A program made the translations under genes and the position numbers. This document shows positions 8,757 to 16,078 of a stretch of DNA of 64,000 nt, in pieces; the stretch's first letter is position 1, and each line of letters starts with the position of its first letter. Source of the DNA: CAYSYM01 sp964435115 (GTDB lineage Bacteria; Chloroflexota; UBA6077; CF-72); the NCBI GenBank assembly GCA_964435115.1, contig CAYSYM010000001.1, positions 1 through 64,000 of the forward strand. The letters run 5' to 3'. A model generated the notes under the pieces. It was not told where the DNA came from. It made no database searches and saw only the letters and a program-made list of their open reading frames with translations.

Positions 8757-10376
8757 ATGACAGGCACGCGCCGCACCGTGCTCCCGCTGTTGGCGACGTT
8801 CGCGGTGCTCCTGCTGGCGGGTCCCGGCTGCCGGACCGCCGCGGCCACGGCGGTTGCCGGGCGCGCGACGAGCGACGCTAGTGTCGCGCCGACCCCGCCG
8901 CTCCGCCCCCCGCTGGGGGCACCTGGTTCCACCCCGGCCCCGGCCCAGGAGGATCCGCCCGAGCTGCGCGCCGTCTGGGTAGACGCGTTCCACGCCGGGT
9001 TCAAGACGCCCGCACAGGTGGACCAGCTCATTGCCTGGGCGCGCCAGGCGAACCTGAACACGCTGTTCGTCCAGGTGCGACGGCGCGGCGACGCTTACTA
9101 CGACGCGTCGATCGAGCCGCGGACGGAAGACCCCGAGGTCGCGCCTGGCTTCGACCCGCTGCGATACCTGATCGAGCGCGCGCGCCAGGGGCCGCAGCGC
9201 CTGCAGGTGCACGCCTGGCTGGCGACGCTGCCCGTGTGGAACCAGCGGGACACACGGCCGGCCGACCCGCGGCATGTGCTCAACACGCGCGGGCTCGATG
9301 TCGCCCCGGAGGAGAGCTGGCTCATGCTGCGCGACGACGGGCTGGCCTGGGCGGGCGACGGCGAGGCTGGCAGCTACTACCTGGACCCGGGCAACCCGGC
9401 CGCCGCCCGCTACACGGCCGACGTGGCTCTGGAGGTGCTTAAGAACTACGACGTGGACGGCGTGCACCTCGACCAGGTGCGCTACTTCGAAGGCCGTGGC
9501 CTGGATCGCCGGTGGGGGTACAACCCGGCCAGCGTCGCTCGCTTCAACGCCGCGTACGGCCGAGCGCCGGGCAGCCAGCCCGACCCGGGCGACCCGGACT
9601 GGGCGGCCTGGCGGCGCGCCCAGGTCACGGCGCTCGTTCGGCGGATCTACCTCCAGGCGAAGGCGGCGAAGCCCGGCGTGGTGGTGAGCGCGGCGGTCGT
9701 GACGTGGGGCAAGGGACCCGACGGGGCTGGTGGGTGGGAGCAGTCGGCGCCGTTCGCGGCTGTCTTCCAGGATTGGCGCGCCTGGCTCCAGGAAGGGATC
9801 CTCGACTACGCCATCCCGATGGACTACTACCGCGAGGAGATGCCGCAGGCGGCGTGGCTGGACGCGTGGGTGGGCTGGCAGATCGGGAACCAGGGGAGGC
9901 GAGCGGTGGCGATCGGCCTGGGCGCCTACCTCAACGATGCCGAGGGTGTGCTGGCCCAGGTTCGACGGGTGCGCAGCGCCCGGCCGCTTGGCGTGGCCCT
10001 GTACAGCTACGCGGCGCCGTCGCGGGCTGCCGGCGACGCGAGCGCGCCCGATCCGCAAGCCCAGGCCGAGCGGCTCCGTGAGGTCTTCGCACGCCCGGCG
10101 CCGGTGCCCGAGCTTCCCTGGCAGGCACGGCCAACCGCGGGCAACCTGCTCGTGGAGATCCCCGGGCGCGAGGCGGTGCCGGTGAGGATCGACGGGCCAA
10201 CGACCCGCGAGTGGTCGACCGACGGTACTGGCCTGGCCGGGGGAGCTGACCTGCCGCCCGGGCGCTACGTGGTCGCCGCGTACGCGCCCGACGTGGACGA
10301 TTCGCCGGTCGAGATCGCGGTCACGCCCGGCTGGACGACGAGCGTCCGCTTCGGCCCGGGCATTGGGGCCCCGTAG
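8757..10376 (+). CDS. Putative exported glycoside hydrolase, GHL10/DUF187 family
   Basis: 539-aa protein with a signal sequence ending near AGPGC (possible lipoprotein) and a Thr/Pro-rich linker. The catalytic TIM-barrel domain spans about 65-430: 'ELRAVWVDAF' at its start, 'NLNTLFVQVR', 'DVDGVHLDQVRYF' and 'ILDYAIPMDYYRE'. These are hallmark strands of the family that acts on peptidoglycan or bacterial polysaccharides. A C-terminal beta-rich domain of about 90 residues follows. Start ATG 8757; TAGGAT at 8723-8728 is a possible -10 with a 20-nt leader. It is divergent from AlaX. The substrate is unknown. Confidence 0.85.
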   Translation: MTGTRRTVLPLLATFAVLLLAGPGCRTAAATAVAGRATSDASVAPTPPLRPPLGAPGSTPAPAQEDPPELRAVWVDAFHAGFKTPAQVDQLIAWARQANLNTLFVQVRRRGDAYYDASIEPRTEDPEVAPGFDPLRYLIERARQGPQRLQVHAWLATLPVWNQRDTRPADPRHVLNTRGLDVAPEESWLMLRDDGLAWAGDGEAGSYYLDPGNPAAARYTADVALEVLKNYDVDGVHLDQVRYFEGRGLDRRWGYNPASVARFNAAYGRAPGSQPDPGDPDWAAWRRAQVTALVRRIYLQAKAAKPGVVVSAAVVTWGKGPDGAGGWEQSAPFAAVFQDWRAWLQEGILDYAIPMDYYREEMPQAAWLDAWVGWQIGNQGRRAVAIGLGAYLNDAEGVLAQVRRVRSARPLGVALYSYAAPSRAAGDASAPDPQAQAERLREVFARPAPVPELPWQARPTAGNLLVEIPGREAVPVRIDGPTTREWSTDGTGLAGGADLPPGRYVVAAYAPDVDDSPVEIAVTPGWTTSVRFGPGIGAP

Positions 10377-10453
10377 GCATCGGCGACGCCTGCCGGCCCC
10401 GGTCCCGGCGGACCCGCCCGCAGGCCGCGCCACAGTGCCGATCCTGAGCCAGC

Positions 10454-10490
10454 CTGGGCCCCGGGTGTGGTACCTCGAACACTGGCCCAG
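10454..10490 (+). terminator. Inverted repeat downstream of the GHL10 gene, possible terminator
   Basis: Arms CTGGGCC (10454-10460) and GGCCCAG (10484-10490) with a 23-nt loop. It lies 77 bp after the stop codon at 10376. No U-run follows. The arms resemble those of the dispersed repeat, but the spacer and flanks do not match. Confidence 0.3.
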
Positions 10491-10666
10491 TCCTGGCTGG
10501 ATGAACGAGAATTCACCCGGCACCCCCACACCCTACCCCCCGTCGATCGCGCCGGCTGACTCCACACCGGGAACGAAGGGGAGTTTGAAGCGCCCCGAGA
10601 AAAGTGGAGCCTCTACAAAAGCTGGGGTGGTTCAGTTTGCAGGATCTGCCAGAGATAGCCCGTTTC

Positions 10667-10695
10667 TTGACAGCCCGGGTTGGCAGGAGTAGAGA
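10667..10695 (+). promoter_or_regulatory. Promoter of the GMC/ETF oxidation cluster
   Basis: TTGACA (10667-10672), a 17-nt spacer and TAGAGA (10690-10695). The perfect -35 contrasts with the -10-only promoters elsewhere in the window. Transcription would begin near 10702, giving a leader of about 26 nt containing the Shine-Dalgarno of the next gene. The remainder of 10377-10727 holds only the inverted repeat noted separately. Confidence 0.6.
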
Positions 10696-10727
10696 GAATC
10701 CTGGTTGATGGCAGCGGGAGGTGGAAT

Positions 10728-11156
10728 ATGGTGCAAGCGCGCACGCTTACGTTTCAGGCCCTGCGCCCTGAGCAGGCGGAGACGCTGATAGCGCTTGTCC
10801 GCCGGACCGTCCCCCACAAGCAGCCTGCCCTCCAGGAGACGGCTGAGCTCACGGCCCTCGCGATTGATGCGCAGGCTGCCGGCGACCTCGGCTTCCTGGC
10901 CTTGCTGCGGGACGGCTTGGCGAACCTGGACCAGCGCGCGCAGTCCAGCCAGGGCAAGGGCTTCCGGGAGCTCGCCGCGGGCGAGCAGGACGAGATCCTG
11001 AAGGCGGTGGAGGGGACTCTCTTCTTCCAGAGGCTCATCAACGCGACCGTCGCCGACTTCTACAACCGGCACGTGGTCTGGGAGACCCTCGGCTACCCGG
11101 GGCTGGAGGCGGACGGCGGGTACCGCGACAAGGGCTTCGACAAGCTCGAGTGGTAG
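10728..11156 (+). CDS. Gluconate 2-dehydrogenase subunit 3-like small subunit
   Basis: 142-aa protein resembling the small 'gluconate 2-dehydrogenase subunit 3' partner of membrane-bound GMC dehydrogenases. It has 'LTFQALRPEQAETLIALVRRTVP' near the start and the C-terminal '...GYPGLEADGGYRDKGF' ahead of the stop. No twin-arginine signal is obvious at its N-terminus, whereas many family members have one. Start ATG 10728 follows GGGAGGTGG. The catalytic GMC subunit lies 45 bp downstream, so they are almost certainly a complex. The cytochrome c subunit that normally completes such enzymes is absent from this cluster. Confidence 0.75.
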   Translation: MVQARTLTFQALRPEQAETLIALVRRTVPHKQPALQETAELTALAIDAQAAGDLGFLALLRDGLANLDQRAQSSQGKGFRELAAGEQDEILKAVEGTLFFQRLINATVADFYNRHVVWETLGYPGLEADGGYRDKGFDKLEW

Positions 11157-11201
11157 GTCCTTGCCAGGCAGCCCTGGCGGGACCCCAGAGGGGGTGTGAC
11201 C

Positions 11202-12797
11202 ATGGCACAAGAGACCCGCTTTCCCTCCGACGAGCCCGTCGACGTTTGCGTAATCGGAACCGGCGCCGGCGGGGGGAACGTCATTCGGGAGCTCTGTCTC
11301 AACGGCGTCAAGGTGGTCGCCCTGGAGGCGGGGCCGCACCTCGACCCGGAGAAGGACTTCGAGCCGGACGAATGGACGATGTTCCGCAGGCTGGCCTGGC
11401 TCGATCCTGTGATCACCCAGGGCCAGGACGTCACGGGCCTCGCCTTCTGGCTCTGCAAGACGGTGGGCGGGACGACGGCCCACTGGGCGGGGGCCTCTCT
11501 CCGGCTCCAGCCCCACGAGTGGAAGGCGAGGACCACGTACGGGGATATTCCAGGGGCCAGCCTGGCCGACTGGCCGATCGACGCCGACGAGATGCTCCGC
11601 TACTACGAGAAGGCCGAGCGGTACTTGGGGGTGACTGGCCGCGTTCAGCCGCTGCCGGAGCCGAACACCAACTTCCTGGTCATGAAACTGGGCGCGGCCA
11701 AGCTCGGGCTGAACGCCCACCCCGGCCACATGGCAATCAACGCCACCCAGGAGTACGACGGCCGGGGCAAATGCGAGCAGCGGGGCTACTGCTTCCAGGG
11801 CTGCTCGAAGAAGGCCATGTGGTCGACCCTGAACGAGGCCATCCCCAAGGCCCTGGCCACCGGCTACCTCGACCTCCGGCCCAACGCCCAGGCGGTCCTC
11901 ATCAAGACCGATGGGAACGGCCGGGTGACGGGCGTCGTCTACGGGCGGCCCGACGGCACGTTCGAGGAGCAGAAGGCTCGCGCGGTCGTCGTATCCGGCA
12001 ACAGCATCCAGACCCCCCGCCTCCTGCTGCACTCGAAGTCGAACCAACACCCGGACGGGCTGGCCAACAGCAGCGGTCAGGTTGGGAAGAACTACATGCG
12101 CCACCTTACGGCGTCGTCCTACGCGCTCTTCGAGAAGCCGGTCCACTCCTACAAGGGCATCACGATGATGGGCATCATCGACGACTTCGCCGACAACCAG
12201 CCCAAGGAACGAGGCTTCGCGGGTGGCTTCCTGCTGGAGACCATCATGCTGGGGCCGGCCTTCGCGTCCGTGTTCATCCAGCCCGGGCCGTTCACGTCGA
12301 GCCCCGACCGGAAGGCTCTCTGGGGTGAGACGCTGGTGGAGATGATGGACAACTACGTGCACCTCACCGGGAACTGGATCGTCGGCGAGGACATGCCCCA
12401 GGAGACCAACACCGTCACCCTGCACCCCACGCAGAAGGACCAGTACGGGGTGCCCGTCCCGGTGGTGACCTTCAACGACCACCCCAACGACAAGGCCATG
12501 CGGGAATACGCGTGGGCCAGGTCCCGGGAGGTCTGGGAGGCGGCAGGCGCGTGGAAGGTCTACAACACACCCCCCTACCCAGCCACCCACAACCTGGGGA
12601 CCTGCCGGATGGGTGCCGATCCGGCCACGTCGGTCGTCAACCGGTGGGGCCAGGCCCACGACGTGAAGAACCTGTTCATCGCGGACGGGAGTGTCTTCAC
12701 CACCGGGGCCGCCGAGAACCCCACGCTGACCATCTCGGCCCTGGGCATCAGGACGGCCGAGTACATCATGGATCAGATGGCGAAGGAGGAGATCTAG
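11202..12797 (+). CDS. GMC-family FAD-dependent dehydrogenase (gluconate/alcohol dehydrogenase large-subunit type)
   Basis: 531-aa flavoprotein. The N-terminal Rossmann motif 'VCVIGTGAGGGNVIREL' binds FAD. A Cys-containing patch 'GKCEQRGYCFQGC' lies near residues 190-205. The C-terminal block 'HNLGTCRMGADPATSVV' followed by 'NLFIADGSVFTTGAAENPT' is typical of GMC gluconate/sorbose-type dehydrogenases; its His is the candidate catalytic base. Start ATG 11202 is favoured by the GGGGGTG at 11191-11196; GTG 11196 is possible. It should oxidise an alcohol or sugar to a carbonyl. The substrate is not evident, though the nearby GlcG-like protein and zinc dehydrogenase fit sugar or glycol oxidation. 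Confidence 0.88.
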   Translation: MAQETRFPSDEPVDVCVIGTGAGGGNVIRELCLNGVKVVALEAGPHLDPEKDFEPDEWTMFRRLAWLDPVITQGQDVTGLAFWLCKTVGGTTAHWAGASLRLQPHEWKARTTYGDIPGASLADWPIDADEMLRYYEKAERYLGVTGRVQPLPEPNTNFLVMKLGAAKLGLNAHPGHMAINATQEYDGRGKCEQRGYCFQGCSKKAMWSTLNEAIPKALATGYLDLRPNAQAVLIKTDGNGRVTGVVYGRPDGTFEEQKARAVVVSGNSIQTPRLLLHSKSNQHPDGLANSSGQVGKNYMRHLTASSYALFEKPVHSYKGITMMGIIDDFADNQPKERGFAGGFLLETIMLGPAFASVFIQPGPFTSSPDRKALWGETLVEMMDNYVHLTGNWIVGEDMPQETNTVTLHPTQKDQYGVPVPVVTFNDHPNDKAMREYAWARSREVWEAAGAWKVYNTPPYPATHNLGTCRMGADPATSVVNRWGQAHDVKNLFIADGSVFTTGAAENPTLTISALGIRTAEYIMDQMAKEEI

Positions 12798-12952
12798 GGG
12801 AAGGAGCACGGGCAGCGAGGCGAGGGCGGTCAGGGCCAGGCCCGGCTCCTTCCGCCCATGGGGCCGGGGGTGATGGATGAGCCCGGCGGTGAGCCCGATG
12901 GGGGTAGAGGCTCTCGCTGGAAGGCAGAGCAGGGAGGGAGAGGAGGTCGTGG

Positions 12953-13375
12953 ATGACTGAGACGTTCACCAAGGAGAGCGTCACGACGGAGCTGGCCCAC
13001 CAGATCCTGCAGGCGGCGCGGGCCAAGGCCACGGAGATCGGTCGGCCGATGGCTATCGCCATCGTCGACGAGAGCGGGGTGCTCAAGGCGTTCAGCAGGA
13101 TGGACGGAGCGGCCCTCCTCGCCGTCCAGGTGGCCCAGGACAAGGCCTACACGGCCGCCGGCTTCGGCCTCTCCACCGATGGATGGTTCGACTTCATCAA
13201 GGACGATCCGCCTCTGGCCGCCGGGGCGGCGGCGGGGATCGACCGCCTGGTCATCTTCGGCGGCGGCTACCCGATCACCGTCGGCGGGACAATCGTGGGC
13301 GGGGTCGGCGTGAGCGGTGGGCACTACAAGGAGGACATGGAGGTCGCCCAGGCGGGGCTCAAGGCCGTCAGGTAG
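12953..13375 (+). CDS. GlcG/HbpS-family protein
   Basis: 140-aa single-domain protein of the GlcG/HbpS family: 'MAIAIVDESGVLKAFSRMDGA' (start of the fold), 'VAQDKAYTAAGF' and the glycine-rich 'GGGYPITVGGTIVGGVGVSGG'. Relatives bind haem or occur in glycolate and diol oxidation operons as helper proteins of unclear role. AGGAGG stands just upstream of ATG 12953. It lies 155 bp after the GMC gene. The spacing 12798-12952 shows no other gene. Confidence 0.85.
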   Translation: MTETFTKESVTTELAHQILQAARAKATEIGRPMAIAIVDESGVLKAFSRMDGAALLAVQVAQDKAYTAAGFGLSTDGWFDFIKDDPPLAAGAAAGIDRLVIFGGGYPITVGGTIVGGVGVSGGHYKEDMEVAQAGLKAVR

Positions 13376-13522
13376 CGGGCTGGACCATCATCCCCGAGGA
13401 GGCGGATCTGCTGGTGGCAGGCGCCCGTGAAGCACCGGCGCAGGCTGCGGGTCATTGGTGACCGGTGCTATGGCCCTGGCCGTGCTGCCCGACTGGCGAG
13501 AGATGTGAGAGGAGAGAGAACC

Positions 13523-14092
13523 ATGAACCCGCTCGTTCTGGGGTTGACGGGCCTCAACTTCGCCCTGTGGGCGAACGCACTCAGTCTCCTTGGCGTGGCA
13601 GCTGAGCCCACGTCGGAGGGGGCGCCCGCGCCCGTGAAGACCGTGGCCACGGCTGGCACCATCATGGGCGGCTCCGCGCTGCTGTTCGCCGCCATCTGGT
13701 TCATTGTGGGCAAGCCCCTGGGGGCGGAGGCGACGGAGGCCACCGCGCTCCTTGCCGGCATCACGGGCATGTACGGGTTCCTGCTGACCGGCGTGTTCCT
13801 GGCGCAGATCCTCGGCTTCGACGGCCGGCCCCTGGGCAACCTGTGCCTGCTGGTGGCGGCTTTCCAGGTCATCTACCTGGTCGCGGTGGCGAGGACCCTG
13901 GGGCTGGAGACCACTCACCTCAAGCTGGTCGAGGCGGTGCTGTCGAGCTACGTGGTGCTCCTGGTCCTGTTCTGGGCCCTCTTCTACGGGAGGATCAAGG
14001 CTCGGCCGGTGGGCATCTGGCTCATCGTGACGGTCATCGGGACCACGTACCTCCAGTTCTGGGCCGGCGGGGTCTTCCCACCCCTCGAGTAG
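13523..14092 (+). CDS. Six-helix membrane protein, possibly AmiS/UreI-like
   Basis: 189 aa with about six hydrophobic helices and an alternating in/out pattern spanning the whole protein. The length and 'DGRPLGNLCLLVAAFQVIYLV' recall AmiS/UreI small-solute channels, but the similarity is weak and the family assignment is tentative. It has a purine-rich GAGGAGAGAG Shine-Dalgarno before ATG 13523. Its place between the GlcG-like gene and etfB suggests substrate entry or membrane attachment for the cluster, which is inference. Confidence 0.5.
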   Translation: MNPLVLGLTGLNFALWANALSLLGVAAEPTSEGAPAPVKTVATAGTIMGGSALLFAAIWFIVGKPLGAEATEATALLAGITGMYGFLLTGVFLAQILGFDGRPLGNLCLLVAAFQVIYLVAVARTLGLETTHLKLVEAVLSSYVVLLVLFWALFYGRIKARPVGIWLIVTVIGTTYLQFWAGGVFPPLE

Positions 14093-14146
14093 CCCGGAGG
14101 GAGCTGCTCCGGCCGCCCGTTGAGGGAGACTGGCTGAAGCTGACCT

Positions 14147-14911
14147 GTGGATGTCTTCGTTTGCGTCAAGTACGTCCCGGACCCGGACCTCCCGGGCGAA
14201 CTGGACGGGGTTCGCCTTCGCCGGGAAGGGATCCCGGGTTTGCTCGACCCAATCGACCAGTCCGGGGTCGAGGCCGGGGTCCGGCTCAAGGAGGCGCATG
14301 GCGGCCAGGTGACCCTCGTGTCGATGGGCCCTGCCATCGCGGAGGACGCGACCCGCCGGGGCCTGGCCATGGGGGCGGATCGGGGCGTCCTGGTGACGGA
14401 TCCCGCTCTTATCGGGGCCGATGCTCTGGTGACTGCCCGGGTCCTGGCCGCAGCCATCGGACGGGCCGCGTTCGACCTCGTCATCTGTGGCGTTCAGTCG
14501 AGCGACGGGTACACCGGGGCCCTGGGCGCCATGCTGGCCGAGCTGCTTGGGGTGCCTCACGTCGGCTTCGTGAGGGAGATCGAGGTCGTCGGCGCAGCGA
14601 TCCGCGTCCACCGGGAGGCCTCTGGAGGGTATCACGTGGTCGACTGCCCACTGCCCGCCCTCATCAGCGTGACCCCAGGCGTGAACGTGCCCCGCTTCCC
14701 ACCCTTCCAGGCCAGAGTGGCCGCCAAGAGGAAGCCAGTCGAACGGCTCACGCCGGCGGACCTCGGGCTCTCTGGCGAGGACCTCGGCGTCAGGCAGAGC
14801 GTCGTGACCATCACGCCCGCCGAGGAGCGCACGGCCGGGGAGATCATCAAGGACGACGGTACCGCCGCAGGCCGTATCGCTGACCTCCTCAAGGAACTCA
14901 GGGTGATCTAG
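14147..14911 (+). CDS. etfB: Electron transfer flavoprotein beta subunit
   Basis: 254-aa ETF small subunit. 'DVFVCVKYVPDPD' begins the AMP/FAD-binding fold, and the middle has 'FDLVICGVQSSDGYTGALGAMLAELLG', the signature ETF-beta block. The C-terminal arm reaches the partner subunit. Start GTG 14147, and it is translationally adjacent to etfA (2-nt gap). With EtfA it collects electrons from flavoprotein dehydrogenases. No bifurcating-type second flavin motif could be judged by eye. Confidence 0.93.
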   Translation: MDVFVCVKYVPDPDLPGELDGVRLRREGIPGLLDPIDQSGVEAGVRLKEAHGGQVTLVSMGPAIAEDATRRGLAMGADRGVLVTDPALIGADALVTARVLAAAIGRAAFDLVICGVQSSDGYTGALGAMLAELLGVPHVGFVREIEVVGAAIRVHREASGGYHVVDCPLPALISVTPGVNVPRFPPFQARVAAKRKPVERLTPADLGLSGEDLGVRQSVVTITPAEERTAGEIIKDDGTAAGRIADLLKELRVI

Positions 14912-14913
14912 AG

Positions 14914-15867
14914 GTGCCGAAGATCTGGGTGTTCGGGGAGATCCACAACAGACGGCTCGACCCTACCGCGCTCGAGCTGCTCACCAGGGCCCGGGAACTG
15001 GGTGAGGCCGAGGCCGTGATCCTCGGGCCAGGGGCCACGGACGCGGCGGGCCAGCTCGGCGACTACGGGGCGACCACGGTCTACGCCGCCGACGACCCCG
15101 TCTACGACGAGTACGTGGCGCAGCCCGCGGCCCACGCGCTCCACCGGCTGGTCACCGAGCACACCCCCCACGCCGTGTTGTTCGCCACCCTGTTCGACTC
15201 TCGCGATGTCGCCGGACGGTTGGCGGCCAGGCTGGGGGCGACCCTTGTGAGCAACGTGATCGACCTCCCGTCCCTTGATGTGGCCCGCACCGCCATCTTC
15301 GGCGGGTCCCTGTACGTGGACTGCAAGCTCCAGGGCCGGCCCGTGCTGATCCTGGTCCGCCCGAACTCCTTCGCCGCGGAGCCTTGCGAGGGCTCAGCCC
15401 GGCTGGTCTCAGTGGACGTAGGGATCCCGGAGGACCTCAGGCGGGCCCGCCGGATCCAGCGCCACGAGGAGCCCACCCGGGGTCCGAAGCTGACCGCGGC
15501 ACCGGTGGTCGTGGCGGGTGGGGCGGGCCTGGGCGGGCCGCAGAACTTCGAACTCCTCTACGAGCTTGCCAGCGCCATCGGCGGCGCCGCAGTGGGCGCC
15601 ACCAGGGCCGCCGTCGAGGCCAGGTGGGTACCCCAGGCCCTCCAGATCGGATTGACGGGCGCCACCGTCAAGCCCAGCGTCTACCTGGCCTTCGGCATTT
15701 CGGGTGCCTCCCAACACGTCGTTGGCATGAAGCGGTCGAAGAGCATCATCGCCGTGAACACTGACGAGAACGCGCCCATACTCCGCATCGCGGACATGGG
15801 GGTAGTGGGAGATGCCGTGAAGATCCTGCCCAAACTGATCGAGGAGGTACGGGCCCGGAAAGACTAG
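14914..15867 (+). CDS. etfA: Electron transfer flavoprotein alpha subunit
   Basis: 317-aa ETF large subunit with start GTG 14914. The C-terminal FAD domain is intact: 'VVVAGGAGLGGPQNFELLYEL', 'AVGATRAAVEARWVPQALQIG', 'KPSVYLAFGISGASQH' and 'IAVNTDENAPI'. It forms a heterodimer with the EtfB encoded just upstream. The next large gene is a membrane ETF:quinone reductase, so electrons probably go to menaquinone. Confidence 0.94.
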   Translation: MPKIWVFGEIHNRRLDPTALELLTRARELGEAEAVILGPGATDAAGQLGDYGATTVYAADDPVYDEYVAQPAAHALHRLVTEHTPHAVLFATLFDSRDVAGRLAARLGATLVSNVIDLPSLDVARTAIFGGSLYVDCKLQGRPVLILVRPNSFAAEPCEGSARLVSVDVGIPEDLRRARRIQRHEEPTRGPKLTAAPVVVAGGAGLGGPQNFELLYELASAIGGAAVGATRAAVEARWVPQALQIGLTGATVKPSVYLAFGISGASQHVVGMKRSKSIIAVNTDENAPILRIADMGVVGDAVKILPKLIEEVRARKD

Positions 15868-15947
15868 ACCGGCACTGGCAGAAGGGTCCACGAGGCCGAC
15901 TGGGCGGTCGGCAAGGGCGGCTGGCCACGAGCCAGGAGGAAGCGCAG

Positions 15948-16076
15948 ATGGCGGCGATGGAGACGCCACGGATCCCCACCCCGGGCGGGCACCCGACAAC
16001 GGCCCCTCCACGAGTCCAGCGGCCGGGACCCGGCGCTTCGGGCCGGCGGCGGGCCAGCAGCCCGCCGGGAGGCTGA
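15948..16076 (+). CDS. Candidate 42-aa small protein between etfA and the ETF:quinone reductase
   Basis: ATG 15948 is preceded by AGGAGGAAG at 8 nt or less, a strong Shine-Dalgarno, and the frame runs 42 codons to TGA at 16074-16076, 2 nt before the next start. The product is basic and rich in Pro, Gly and Arg with no hydrophobic segment. It could be a real small protein, a translational-coupling leader, or chance in GC-rich sequence. Confidence 0.35.
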   Translation: MAAMETPRIPTPGGHPTTAPPRVQRPGPGASGRRRASSPPGG

Positions 16077-16078
16077 CG

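Noticed and set aside
10454..10490. Further copy of the dispersed repeat
   Set aside because: Arms are similar (CTGGGCC/GGCCCAG) but the spacer is 23 nt and flanks do not align.
10632..12809. 725-codon minus-strand frame opposite the GMC cluster
   Set aside because: Low-complexity His/Val/Gly/Arg composition with no domain; it is the antisense shadow of two well-supported genes.
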